Below, piece after piece: positions 52,735-60,593 of a stretch of DNA of 64,000 nucleotides. Positions within the stretch are counted from its first letter, which is position 1, and each line of letters opens with the position of its first letter. The DNA is from Leptospira_A soteropolitanensis (GTDB lineage Bacteria > Spirochaetota > Leptospiria > Leptospirales > Leptospiraceae): the NCBI RefSeq assembly GCF_026151335.1, contig NZ_JAMQPP010000006.1; one strand, written 5' to 3'. A model generated the notes under the pieces. It saw only the letters and a list, made by a program, of their open reading frames with translations. It was not told the DNA's origin and ran no database searches. The position numbers and the translations under genes were made by a program.

Positions 52735-54015
52735 CTAGAGACGGTTCTGAACAGGAATGTACTTTCTTTGATTTTCACCCACATATATCTGTTTTGGACG
52801 AACTTTTGAGAAGTCTCCCTTCACTCTTTGTTCTCTCCAATGAGCAAGCCAACCTGGAAGTCTGCCAATGACCTGCATCACTGAGAACATATTCTTAGGA
52901 ATTCCCAACGTGTGAAATACGAGACCAGAGTAGTATTCTAAATTAGGATAAAGAAGATTCTCCATAAAGTAGGAATCGTTCCAAACCACTTCGTCTATTT
53001 GTAGCGCAATGTCTTCCACAGCAGACAACTTTCTACCTTTGTAGAATTCACGAATGATTTCACGAGCGACCTTAGCACGTGGACTCACTACATCATAAGC
53101 CTTTTGTCCAAAACCATTAGTTTGGATATTCAAACCACCGCGTTTGAATCTTTCGAAATAATCTTTAACAGGTGTTTTAGTTTTTAAAATGTCTTCAATT
53201 AGACCAATGGCTGCTGTAGGACGTCCGCCCTCTCGTGCTCCCCATTGTGCCATAATCCCTGCAGAGATAGAGGCAAATAAATTGGCTTGAGTAGAACCTA
53301 CCACTTGGACTGCAGTGTTGGATACGTTTTGTTCGTGATCCGCATGTAAAATCCACATTTGGTTTAAAATACGATCAAACTCTTCCGGAACTGTATAATT
53401 GTCCGCAGGCATTTTATGCATCATATAAAGAAAGTTTGTACAATATGGATTTTTATCCAAAGGATATACGAAAGGATGACCCACTGCATGTTTGTATGTG
53501 AAAGCGGCAATGGTGCGAATTTTTGCAAGTAACCTTGCAATTAAGTCCACACCCATATCTAATTTTTCTTCGTAGTCTTCTAAATAATAACTAGAAAGTG
53601 AAGTAACCATTACAGATAAAACTGCCAATGGATTGGCAACACCAGGAAATCCGTCGAAGAGATTTAACATATCTTCGTGGATCATAGAGTGTTTAGAAAG
53701 TCGACCGGAAAAGTCATTTAACTCTTGTTTTGTGGGGAGGTTCCCGTAAATTAATAAAAACGAAGTTTCCACAAATGTGGATTGGTATGCGAGTTCTTTT
53801 AGGTCATAACCGCGATAGGTTAGCTCCCCTTTTTCTGGATCACGTCTTGATACTTTAGACAATCCAAGAGCTGTATTAAACAAACCTGGATCAACAGTGA
53901 CTAGGCCCGTTTTTCTATAAAAATCGGTTAGGTCGATTCCTTCTTTTCCATCGGTACCAACAATGACCGGTAATTTATATGTTTTGCCCTTGACGTGGAT
54001 TTCCACTTCACTCAT
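52735..54015 (-). CDS. Citrate synthase-family protein with altered active site
   Basis: A 426-residue protein clearly homologous to type II citrate synthases: LTYRGYDLKELAYQ, HPFVYP, ILHADHEQN, SPRAK, GIPKNMFSVMQVIGR and RPKQIYVG. The catalytic His in HADHEQN is kept (His227). The second conserved His of GFGHRVY is Gln304 (GFGQKAY), the Asp of VDFYSG is Glu360 (LEYYSG), and HGG has become EGG (Glu262). The gene is full length with no frameshift. It could be a citrate synthase with modified chemistry, a methylcitrate synthase or a regulatory homologue. Family membership is sure; activity is not. Confidence 0.85.
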   Translation of the reverse strand: MSEVEIHVKGKTYKLPVIVGTDGKEGIDLTDFYRKTGLVTVDPGLFNTALGLSKVSRRDPEKGELTYRGYDLKELAYQSTFVETSFLLIYGNLPTKQELNDFSGRLSKHSMIHEDMLNLFDGFPGVANPLAVLSVMVTSLSSYYLEDYEEKLDMGVDLIARLLAKIRTIAAFTYKHAVGHPFVYPLDKNPYCTNFLYMMHKMPADNYTVPEEFDRILNQMWILHADHEQNVSNTAVQVVGSTQANLFASISAGIMAQWGAREGGRPTAAIGLIEDILKTKTPVKDYFERFKRGGLNIQTNGFGQKAYDVVSPRAKVAREIIREFYKGRKLSAVEDIALQIDEVVWNDSYFMENLLYPNLEYYSGLVFHTLGIPKNMFSVMQVIGRLPGWLAHWREQRVKGDFSKVRPKQIYVGENQRKYIPVQNRL

Positions 54016-54071
54016 GAAAAGACCTCTCTCCCTCCTATCTTACGGAAGGGAAGTTTGGAATCTAGAATAAT

Positions 54072-54422
54072 TTAGACTTGGGTGAGCGCAGAATTCAGAG
54101 AATCGTGAATGAGGACAAAATCAGTCAGACCAACAATATCCATCACTTTTCTAAAGTGAGTATTGAGTCCTGCAAATTCAATTTTACCCTGATTCTCTGA
54201 TGATTTTGTAATGAGACTGATAAGAGTCGCAATTCCGGCAGAGTTGATGTATGATGTTTCCGAAAAGTTCAAAATGACACGATTTCGTTTATCTGCCGGG
54301 ATGGATTCGTAAGATTCTACGATTTCCTCTTCAGCTTCGGATGTGATTTCGCCAGATATATGAATTACGGGTAAATTTCCCCCGTTTTCAAATCCCAACC
54401 GAATCTTAAACTCTTCCATCAT
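54072..54422 (-). CDS. STAS-domain anti-sigma-factor antagonist (second)
   Basis: A STAS protein of 115-116 residues; ATG at 54422 or 54419, both preceded by GGAAG, are preferred over a TTG at 54458. Phrases: FKIRLGFENGGNLPVIHISGEI, NRVILNFSETSYINSAGIATLISL and GLNTHFRKVMDIVGLTD. The phosphorylatable serine is in YINSAGIA (Ser60 from 54419). It could be the substrate of one of the SpoIIE phosphatases in the window. It stands between citrate synthase and a small zinc-ribbon protein and is 42 nt from the latter. Its partner kinase is not visible. Confidence 0.85.
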   Translation of the reverse strand: MMEEFKIRLGFENGGNLPVIHISGEITSEAEEEIVESYESIPADKRNRVILNFSETSYINSAGIATLISLITKSSENQGKIEFAGLNTHFRKVMDIVGLTDFVLIHDSLNSALTQV

Positions 54423-54464
54423 TAGCTTCCAGGGAAATCCACCGAGAACGCGGGTCAACTAAAA

Positions 54465-54686
54465 TTAGGATTTCGATTTTCTTTCTTCTTTCGTCATTCG
54501 ACCAAAGGGTTGTTTGCACTTTCGACAAACAAAGTATATATCGGTTGGTGTAGCAGATATCCCGACAAGACCCATGGCGATCATTCCCCAAGTGGAATAC
54601 TTAACAACTTTACGTGCATTTTCATCGTCACGAGTGGTTCCACAATCACAAGTGGGTCGATCGGCTTTTTTAATGATTTGGTTCAT
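54465..54686 (-). CDS. Small zinc-ribbon membrane protein
   Basis: A 73-residue protein from ATG 54686 (a TTG at 54734 would add 16 residues). Two Cys pairs are visible: CDCG (residues ~13-16) and CRKC (~54-57), which could bind a metal. Between them is a hydrophobic stretch (STWGMIAMGLVGISATPTDI) that may be one membrane helix. The C-terminus is Lys/Arg/Glu-rich. It lies between the STAS gene and the cytochrome c gene, 51 nt after the cytochrome stop. No family is recognised. Confidence 0.65.
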   Translation of the reverse strand: MNQIIKKADRPTCDCGTTRDDENARKVVKYSTWGMIAMGLVGISATPTDIYFVCRKCKQPFGRMTKEERKSKS

Positions 54687-54737
54687 AAAGACAAGTGTTC
54701 GGCTCCAACCCGTAGGCGGAACCGAAAAAGACAACGA

Positions 54738-55142
54738 TTAATTTTTAGAAAGGTGTTCTACGTATTTAGCGAGAATGCGGATGTTATCATCACCCAAATG
54801 TCCGTAAGCAACCATTGGAGATCCTTTGATTCCTTCTTTCAAAGTTTTAGTCACACCAGCAGCAGTGTTTCCATTTTTCCATTCAGAAGCTGGAGATTTG
54901 TAGTTTCTAGGTTTTGGGTTGAGAGCAGCTGCAGCAGCTCCATCACCAGCACCTTTTTCACCGTGGCAAGAAGAGCAGTTTTGTAGGTAAAGTTCTTCCC
55001 CTTTAGCAAGTTCCGGATCAGCACTTGCGCTAGATTCAACAGCAGCAGGTGTTTCTTCTTTTGGTTTGGAATCGCCACAAGCTACCATCACGAATGCGAA
55101 GGAGAGTGCGAAGAGAGAGACTAGGACTTTTTTTGAGTTCAT
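54738..55142 (-). CDS. Lipoprotein monoheme cytochrome c
   Basis: A 134-residue protein. The N-terminus is a signal with FVMVAC, a lipobox, followed by an Ala/Glu/Ser-rich linker (~25-50). The cytochrome c domain has CSSCHGEKGAGDG (heme at Cys56, Cys59 and His60) and a candidate distal Met in GSPMVAYG. It should be membrane-tethered outside the cytoplasm and could carry electrons to the caa3-type oxidase, though no gene link shows this. It is a monocistronic-looking gene between the TIGR01777 gene and the zinc-ribbon gene. Confidence 0.92.
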   Translation of the reverse strand: MNSKKVLVSLFALSFAFVMVACGDSKPKEETPAAVESSASADPELAKGEELYLQNCSSCHGEKGAGDGAAAAALNPKPRNYKSPASEWKNGNTAAGVTKTLKEGIKGSPMVAYGHLGDDNIRILAKYVEHLSKN

Positions 55143-55205
55143 TTCTTACTCCAAGATAAGGTTGGCTCCAGTCTCTCACCCTTCTTATCTTTTGAAAAGA
55201 AGAAA

Positions 55206-56120
55206 TCACTGTTTTTCTAAAAGATTTGCGAGTGCCTTTTCTAAATTTTGAAACTGAAACTCATAACCGCTAGAAAGTAACCGTTCAGGAATCACATATT
55301 GCCCTTTTGTCACAACCACTGAACCATCTCCATAAAGCGCTTGTATGGCGAAGGAAGGCACTTTGAAAAAGTTCGGTCGGTGTAAAATTTCGGCCAACGA
55401 TCGAGAAAACTCATCGTTACTTACAGGATGAGGAGATACTAAATTATAAGCGCCAGAAGCCGAATCCAACTGCATCAAATGTAACATAGCAGAGATAAAA
55501 TCAGATATGTGAATCCAACTCATTCCTTGTTTTCCAGATGCAATCGATCCACCAACTCCTAATAAAAAAGGAGGAATCATTTTTTCCAAGGCACCCCCTT
55601 GAGGTGACAAAACAATCCCTGTCCTTAACATTAAGGAACGAATTCCCGCAGATTGTAAAGGAAGGGTTTGATGTTCCCAATCTACACAAATTTTGGCAAG
55701 AAAGTCTTGCCCAGGTGCCGAGTTCTCAGAATAAGGAGGATGGTGATCTTCCGACATTCCGTAATAACCTACTGCACTTGAGTTCACAAAAACTTTCGGT
55801 GGAGATTTTAAATCCAATACACGAGCCACAACCCCCCTGGTAAAATCTACACGAGAAGTTCTAATGAGGCGTTTGCGTTCTTCAGTCCACCTAACGCCAG
55901 CAATTGGCTCACCAACCAAATTGACAATTGCATCTAAACCTTCTAAATCTGCTGTCTGTGGGAGAATGCAAGAGACAAATTCTAATTCTTTAAAGGAAGA
56001 TAGTTCATCTGGCAATGAAGTTTGTCTCGAAAAAACACGAAACCGATGTCCCTTACCGATTGCGGTTTTTATGAATGATTTACCTATAAGGCCGGTACCA
56101 CCTAAAATCCCAATTTTCAT
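55206..56120 (-). CDS. TIGR01777-family NAD-dependent epimerase-like protein
   Basis: A 304-residue short-chain-type Rossmann protein. The NAD(P) motif GGTGLIGKSF is near residue 7. Other phrases: LDAIVNLVGEPIAG, RWTEERKRLIRTSR, VNSSAVGYYG (the Tyr of the family), RTGIVLSPQGGALEKM, WIHISDF and YNLVSPHPVSN. These fit TIGR01777 (YfcH-like), a group of unclear function; a cell division SulA-like name used in some organisms is not supported here. It is convergent with no neighbour and divergent from the hypothetical gene at 56194. Confidence 0.9.
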   Translation of the reverse strand: MKIGILGGTGLIGKSFIKTAIGKGHRFRVFSRQTSLPDELSSFKELEFVSCILPQTADLEGLDAIVNLVGEPIAGVRWTEERKRLIRTSRVDFTRGVVARVLDLKSPPKVFVNSSAVGYYGMSEDHHPPYSENSAPGQDFLAKICVDWEHQTLPLQSAGIRSLMLRTGIVLSPQGGALEKMIPPFLLGVGGSIASGKQGMSWIHISDFISAMLHLMQLDSASGAYNLVSPHPVSNDEFSRSLAEILHRPNFFKVPSFAIQALYGDGSVVVTKGQYVIPERLLSSGYEFQFQNLEKALANLLEKQ

Positions 56121-56193
56121 CTGATCTCCTTTAGGATCGAATCATAAAAAAGAAGTAGCCCATTTTCCGAGGCAGTAGAAGTTTTTCTTTGTT

Positions 56194-56775
56194 ATGAAAC
56201 CTGTCATTGTCCTCCCTATCTTCTTTGCCATACTTTTTGTTCTCCTCGGGAATTATTATTTGTTTTCTGGAACAATAAAAAGTATCAACCAATACAAAGA
56301 CAACCCACCTTTCCGCATCGAAGATGCAACTGGCTCCGGTGGAATTCATCTTTTGTTAGACAAAGATAAAAATACAGTTTGGAGAAAGAAACAAGAAGGA
56401 AATGAAGATTTTGACTTTTTCTTAGAAATGAAATTGTCTCACTTTTGGAATGGAAAAGAATTTTCACCTAGAGAATTTCAAAATTTGAAAGTCTTTGCCT
56501 GTCCTGGAGAAAATCTTCCAACCTTTCAAATGCGTTTTTTATTACGGGAAAGTATCAACGTAGATAAGGAACTTAGAATGCCGAAAGACCAGCTAGCATT
56601 TGTTTATATATTTAAAGAAAAAAACAAATCGAATTTAGCCATTCCCCTATCAAATCTTCCCAAATTCCAAAAAGAAAATAATTATCCTGAAAACATTCAT
56701 ATTCTCACACCTGAATTTAAACTTCTTTCTAAGGATGGATGTATTTCGGAAGTAGAACTAGAAGAAACTAAGTAA
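56194..56775 (+). CDS. Hypothetical membrane-anchored protein, discoidin-like
   Basis: A 193-residue protein. Residues 5-25 form one membrane helix (IVLPIFFAILFVLLGNYYLF). The remaining domain contains GGIHLLLDKDKNTVWRKK, like the region before the ligand loop in some F5/8 (discoidin) modules, and LKVFACPGENLP and LRMPKDQLAF. This is a weak comparison. No catalytic motifs are visible. It is alone on the plus strand between two minus-strand genes. Confidence 0.6.
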   Translation: MKPVIVLPIFFAILFVLLGNYYLFSGTIKSINQYKDNPPFRIEDATGSGGIHLLLDKDKNTVWRKKQEGNEDFDFFLEMKLSHFWNGKEFSPREFQNLKVFACPGENLPTFQMRFLLRESINVDKELRMPKDQLAFVYIFKEKNKSNLAIPLSNLPKFQKENNYPENIHILTPEFKLLSKDGCISEVELEETK

Positions 56776-56866
56776 AATTTATATTTTTTTAAATTTGGTA
56801 ATTCAATAAAGGAAAGGCCTCTGGGAGATCATTGAAAAACATTTTGTCAAAAGGGAAAAGTCTGGA

Positions 56867-57124
56867 TCAAAGATCTTTTGTTTGTTTTTCTATTTCAGCT
56901 TTTAGTTCAATGATACTCATATAAAGATTGGCAAAAGTTGTGAGTTGGTTCATTGCATCTTGCAATCCGGCCTTAAATAAAAGACCGTTGTCCATATGTT
57001 CCCGAAAGATGGTAAGTGGGTTTTCCGCCTCCATACTTTCGACTGTTTTCTGGTAAGATTCCATCAGTTCTTTTTTATCTAAAAGAGATTCAGGAACCTT
57101 CCAACCATTGGACAAACGGCTCAT
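56867..57124 (-). CDS. Hypothetical small helical protein
   Basis: An 85-residue protein with no membrane segments. It begins with MSRLSNGWKVPE and is predicted almost entirely helical, with a coiled-coil-like C-terminus (ANLYMSIIELKAEIEKQTK). Such small conserved Leptospira proteins are of unknown function. It is 6 nt after the methyltransferase gene on the same strand, so the two are likely co-transcribed. Confidence 0.65.
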   Translation of the reverse strand: MSRLSNGWKVPESLLDKKELMESYQKTVESMEAENPLTIFREHMDNGLLFKAGLQDAMNQLTTFANLYMSIIELKAEIEKQTKDL

Positions 57125-57130
57125 TTAAAG

Positions 57131-57892
57131 TTATCTACCTTCAACTTCCAGAAGTTTGGTAGTTTTTACTATAATACGAGTCACAACATAAAAGACAAAA
57201 CCAAATCCGAAAAACCAAGTATGAAATGGTTTCCAAATTCCTGTGATGTCTACAGCTCGAAGTGCCGGCTCTTGGAAATAAACTTGAATCAAATCAAAAA
57301 CTGTGAACACAACAATGATTCCAAACAAACTTGGGTATTCACGTTTCCAAATATTACGAAATGAAAAATCTAAGTTTGGTTTTATATATCCAGAAAGTCT
57401 CGGAATGAAAGCAGGAGTTTTGTCTGCCCATTTTAAGTATCCTTCCGCAAATTTACCACGTAAGAAGTATTCTTCCGCAAAAATAATACGTTCGTAATAG
57501 AGATAAAAAAACATAATGTATACGAGCGCAAAGGCAAAATCCCGAAGGATGAATACCGGGCCAAGATACATAAGAAAATTCCCTACATATAACGGGTGTC
57601 TGACTAGAGAGTAAATTCCTGATTGATTTACGACATCAGCCACTTGTTGTTTTGTGTTCCTTCCGGAAGTGTTTTTAGGAGTGTAACCGATCGTAAAACA
57701 TCTAACAAAAAGCCCTGCAATACTGACTAAAAATGCACCAGATAACCAATACAAATTAGATTCGTAACTCCCTTGGAAATAAGGGACATACGGTAAATAC
57801 AGTAAGGAAAGAAACAAAATGACTCCTGGGATGTAGGAGCGCCATCGGAAGAGAAAGTTGCCTTGTTGGTTGAGTTCTTCTATAAGTGCCAT
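57131..57892 (-). CDS. Isoprenylcysteine carboxyl methyltransferase-family membrane protein
   Basis: A 253-residue membrane protein with about five helices. The cofactor region includes SLVRHPLYVGNFLMYLGPV (conserved R-H-P-x-Y-x-G-N) and EEYFLRGKFAEGYLKWADKTPAF. This is the ICMT/PEMT-like pattern shared by SAM-dependent methyltransferases acting on membrane lipids or isoprenoids. The true substrate is unknown. It precedes the helical 85-residue gene by 6 nt and is divergent from the acyltransferase gene. Confidence 0.85.
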   Translation of the reverse strand: MALIEELNQQGNFLFRWRSYIPGVILFLSLLYLPYVPYFQGSYESNLYWLSGAFLVSIAGLFVRCFTIGYTPKNTSGRNTKQQVADVVNQSGIYSLVRHPLYVGNFLMYLGPVFILRDFAFALVYIMFFYLYYERIIFAEEYFLRGKFAEGYLKWADKTPAFIPRLSGYIKPNLDFSFRNIWKREYPSLFGIIVVFTVFDLIQVYFQEPALRAVDITGIWKPFHTWFFGFGFVFYVVTRIIVKTTKLLEVEGR

Positions 57893-57939
57893 GTGAATTC
57901 GTACTTGCTTCCTTTGATTAAGCTGTCAGCATTCGTCCT

Positions 57940-59196
57940 ATGTCAATCAAATCCTTCATCCCCGCAAAGTTCAATCTTCCTGCTCTATGGTTTACGGATC
58001 TGACGCTTCCTGTTCTTAACAAAATGCTCCACAATCTTGATTCCATCGAGATATCCGAAACCGATCAAAAGACTTTAAAATCCTTTCAAAAAGAACGACT
58101 CCTTTATATTTCCAATCATCCCACAACCAAAGAACCCGGAATTGCGTATCATGCGGCAAACATAATGGGTTCAAGGTTTCATTATATGGCAGCAAGAGAG
58201 GTATTTGAATGGGGATTCGGATTCGTTGGTGACTTCATACAGTCCATTGGTGCATACTCCGTGTTAGCTGGCGCCCCCGACCGTGAGTCCTTAAAAGCCT
58301 CAAGAGAAATTCTTTCTTCTAAAGGTGGGAAACTTGCTCTATTTCCGGAAGGCGAGCCAACCAGTGGTATGAATGATACCCTACTTCCCTTCCAGCCAGG
58401 TGTCGCCCAACTTGGTTTTTGGGGACTGGAAGATGCTCTCAAAAAAGATCCAGAAGCAATAATTTGGATTTTACCCACCTATGTTAAGTACAGAATGACC
58501 GGTTCACTAAGCTCCATGCAAAAGGACATAGACCAAACCATCGCTAGGATGGAGCAGAAGTTAGGAATTGAAAAAACCGGCAAAGACATTGTACATCGTT
58601 TTTTGTCAGTGGGAAAACGAATGATCGAAAGGGAAGAAAAAGAATATGGAGTACCTGTCGAAGAAAACAGAGCCGATGACTTTGATTATCGATTGGGACG
58701 GATGCGTCATGCCATGCTCGACAATATTGCAAGAAAGGCCAACATTCCGAAATGGGATAATGATTCCAATGCCATTGAAAAGTTAAGAAGGATCTTAAGC
58801 GTTCTCGAAATGGTTTCTGTAGGAATGCCCGATCCAAAAGGTGAGCTCCCCAGTTTAGAAATGGCAACTTGGGCTAAACAAGCTGCCACCAAAGCCTATG
58901 ATTTTATCACTATCCAAACCGCTTATATCAAAGAATTGCCAAGTGCCGAACGACTTTACGAATTTTTATACCGTTATGAAAACGAACTGTTTGGTGAGTT
59001 CAAACCGCGCCCACACAAAGCAGTTGTTAGATTTGGAAAGCCATTTACGATCAATGAGTATTTTAGTTCCTATAAAGAAGACAAAAAGAAAACGATAGAT
59101 TCGATTACAGAACGTCTAAGAGAAGAGTTACAAACAATGCTTGTGGAAGAAAAGTCAAAATCCAATCCTCTATTTCCGAGCCAGTATATATTTTGA
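57940..59196 (+). CDS. PlsC-type acyltransferase (1-acylglycerol-3-phosphate acyltransferase-like)
   Basis: A 418-residue protein that looks like a PlsC-family acyltransferase. It has YISNHPTTKEPG, where the usual HX4D reads His60-X4-Glu65, and FPEGEPTSG (135-143) in place of FPEGT. The region AAREVFEWGFGFVGDFIQSIGAYSV is similar to the substrate-binding block. It would transfer acyl groups to lysophosphatidic acid or a relative in the membrane. The C-terminal ~200 residues are helical and not recognised. The HATPase-like gene overlaps its stop by one base (TGATG). Confidence 0.78.
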   Translation: MSIKSFIPAKFNLPALWFTDLTLPVLNKMLHNLDSIEISETDQKTLKSFQKERLLYISNHPTTKEPGIAYHAANIMGSRFHYMAAREVFEWGFGFVGDFIQSIGAYSVLAGAPDRESLKASREILSSKGGKLALFPEGEPTSGMNDTLLPFQPGVAQLGFWGLEDALKKDPEAIIWILPTYVKYRMTGSLSSMQKDIDQTIARMEQKLGIEKTGKDIVHRFLSVGKRMIEREEKEYGVPVEENRADDFDYRLGRMRHAMLDNIARKANIPKWDNDSNAIEKLRRILSVLEMVSVGMPDPKGELPSLEMATWAKQAATKAYDFITIQTAYIKELPSAERLYEFLYRYENELFGEFKPRPHKAVVRFGKPFTINEYFSSYKEDKKKTIDSITERLREELQTMLVEEKSKSNPLFPSQYIF

Positions 59197-59843
59197 TGGA
59201 TTTATTTAGCCTGGAGCAGGTAAAAAATTTAATCGCAAGTGGTGCTCCGATTGAACTGAGTGCCTATGGTGCATCCAAGGCTCTAGATGAAAATTTGGTA
59301 AAAATTCTAGATACTCTTACTGAAAAATACGGGATTCTTGATTTATCGGCAATTTTATTTACGATTGTAAAGGACTTAATCCTCAATGGTTTTAAAGCCA
59401 ACTTTAAAAGAATCTTTTTTCAAGAAAATCAATTAGACATCCACTCTCCCACCGACTACGAGTTAGGTGTAAGAATGTATAAAAGCCTTATCCTCTCCGG
59501 AAGAGGCAACAGTTTTGAACCTCTCGCACGAGAAAAAAATTTGTACGTTCATTTAAAAATCGAACATAATGAGAACCAAATCAAATTTGATGTAAGGAAC
59601 AATACCACTCTTGTGCGCGGAGAAATGCAAAAAATTCGTAACTCACTTTTACATGCACAAAACTATAACGATATCATGGAATATTATATTGAACGTGGAG
59701 ACAATTCGGAAGGAGAAGGGATTGGCATTGCTCTTTGTGTCATCCTTCTGAAAGGGGAAGGCCTTCCCACGGACCAATTTAGAATCTACCATGAGGATGG
59801 AGAAACCATTGCCCAACTCTCCATTCCTCTAAAGAAAAGCTAG
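59196..59843 (+). CDS. Histidine-kinase-like ATPase domain protein
   Basis: About 215 residues from ATG 59196. Phrases recall GHKL ATPases: VKDLILNGFKANFKRI as an N-box-like helix and GEGIGIALCVILLKGEGL as a glycine-rich lid (G-x-G-x-G). There is no phosphorylatable His box or sensor domain. It might be a stand-alone kinase like anti-sigma kinases (RsbW class), or a degenerate sensor. With two STAS proteins in the window that would be interesting. The first coding ATG is used in preference to a TTG one codon before. It overlaps the acyltransferase by one base. Confidence 0.6.
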   Translation: MDLFSLEQVKNLIASGAPIELSAYGASKALDENLVKILDTLTEKYGILDLSAILFTIVKDLILNGFKANFKRIFFQENQLDIHSPTDYELGVRMYKSLILSGRGNSFEPLAREKNLYVHLKIEHNENQIKFDVRNNTTLVRGEMQKIRNSLLHAQNYNDIMEYYIERGDNSEGEGIGIALCVILLKGEGLPTDQFRIYHEDGETIAQLSIPLKKS

Positions 59844-59874
59844 CCCAAAGAACGAACTCCCACATTTTGGATTT

Positions 59875-60510
59875 ATGGGTTCTGCTACTGTCCTCTCGAA
59901 TGATTCCATTCCTAAAGTTCTGTCTGACATTGTTGCCAATGAAACGAACCATGCCCTCTGGCTAAACACTCTTTCTCTCTTAGAACATCTGGGTTCCAGA
60001 AAAATCCTCCTCACACAATCGAGCGAAGAAACTTCGGAGATGATTTTAAAACATGCCACCGAGGAAGCACGGCATGCCCTATTTTTTAAAAAAGCAGCCC
60101 GCACGATAAAGCCTAGCTTCCAATTAGGATACCAAAACTCCGCACTCGTTCGTGGGACTGCGGCAAGAATTTATTTCGCGAAATTAGATACCTTGGTACG
60201 GCGAAGCCTACGAAAGGTTTTCCCTAACCAAAAAGATTTTACCTACCTTGCTTATTTGTACACCACCACGGTCATCGAAAAAAGGGCTATGGTCGTCTAT
60301 GCTGCGTATGACGAAATTTTGGATCGTACGGGATCTCCCATCCGCCTAACCAACCTGATTTTGGAAGAAGAAGGCCACCTCTCCGATATGAGTGCCGAAA
60401 TGTTCCGACTCGACCCAAGTGCGAAGGAACGACTCGCGGCTCTCGAGGCAGAAGAAGCGAAGATTTTTGCCCGATTTTGGCTCCAAATCCGTGAATTCTC
60501 ACTGAATTAA
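59875..60510 (+). CDS. Ferritin-like diiron protein
   Basis: A 211-residue four-helix-bundle protein. Candidate diiron ligands are Glu37 (SLLEHL), Glu64-x2-His67 (EEARH), Glu135 (VIEKR) and Glu165-x2-His168 (EEEGH), each in a predicted helix. This is the ferritin-like superfamily pattern. It could be a tRNA-modifying, fatty-acid or iron-handling enzyme; none is favoured. It begins 31 nt after the HATPase-like gene and ends at a terminator. Confidence 0.8.
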   Translation: MGSATVLSNDSIPKVLSDIVANETNHALWLNTLSLLEHLGSRKILLTQSSEETSEMILKHATEEARHALFFKKAARTIKPSFQLGYQNSALVRGTAARIYFAKLDTLVRRSLRKVFPNQKDFTYLAYLYTTTVIEKRAMVVYAAYDEILDRTGSPIRLTNLILEEEGHLSDMSAEMFRLDPSAKERLAALEAEEAKIFARFWLQIREFSLN

Positions 60511-60513
60511 AAA

Positions 60514-60545
60514 AGGCTTGCGGAAAAAATCCGAGCCTGGTTTTC
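60514..60545 (+). terminator. Rho-independent terminator after the ferritin-like gene
   Basis: AGGCT-TG-CGGA pairs with TCCG-AG-CCT-like arms (60514-60524 and 60530-60538; 9 bp with a 2-nt bulge) around a short A-rich loop, followed by GGTTTTCTT. It lies 3 nt after the stop codon and before the SpiroCoCo gene. Confidence 0.65.
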
Positions 60546-60593
60546 TTCAACCATCTTCATGCGACATAATACTATTATTGGATCTTTGAGAAA

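Noticed and set aside
52713..52784. Longer start for the 7TMR-DISM phosphatase
   Set aside because: It would overlap the citrate synthase gene and hide the lipobox-type signal peptide; ATG at 52712 fits better.
54510..54986. 158-residue plus-strand ORF over the zinc-ribbon and cytochrome c genes
   Set aside because: It is antisense to two better-supported genes and has no recognisable protein features.
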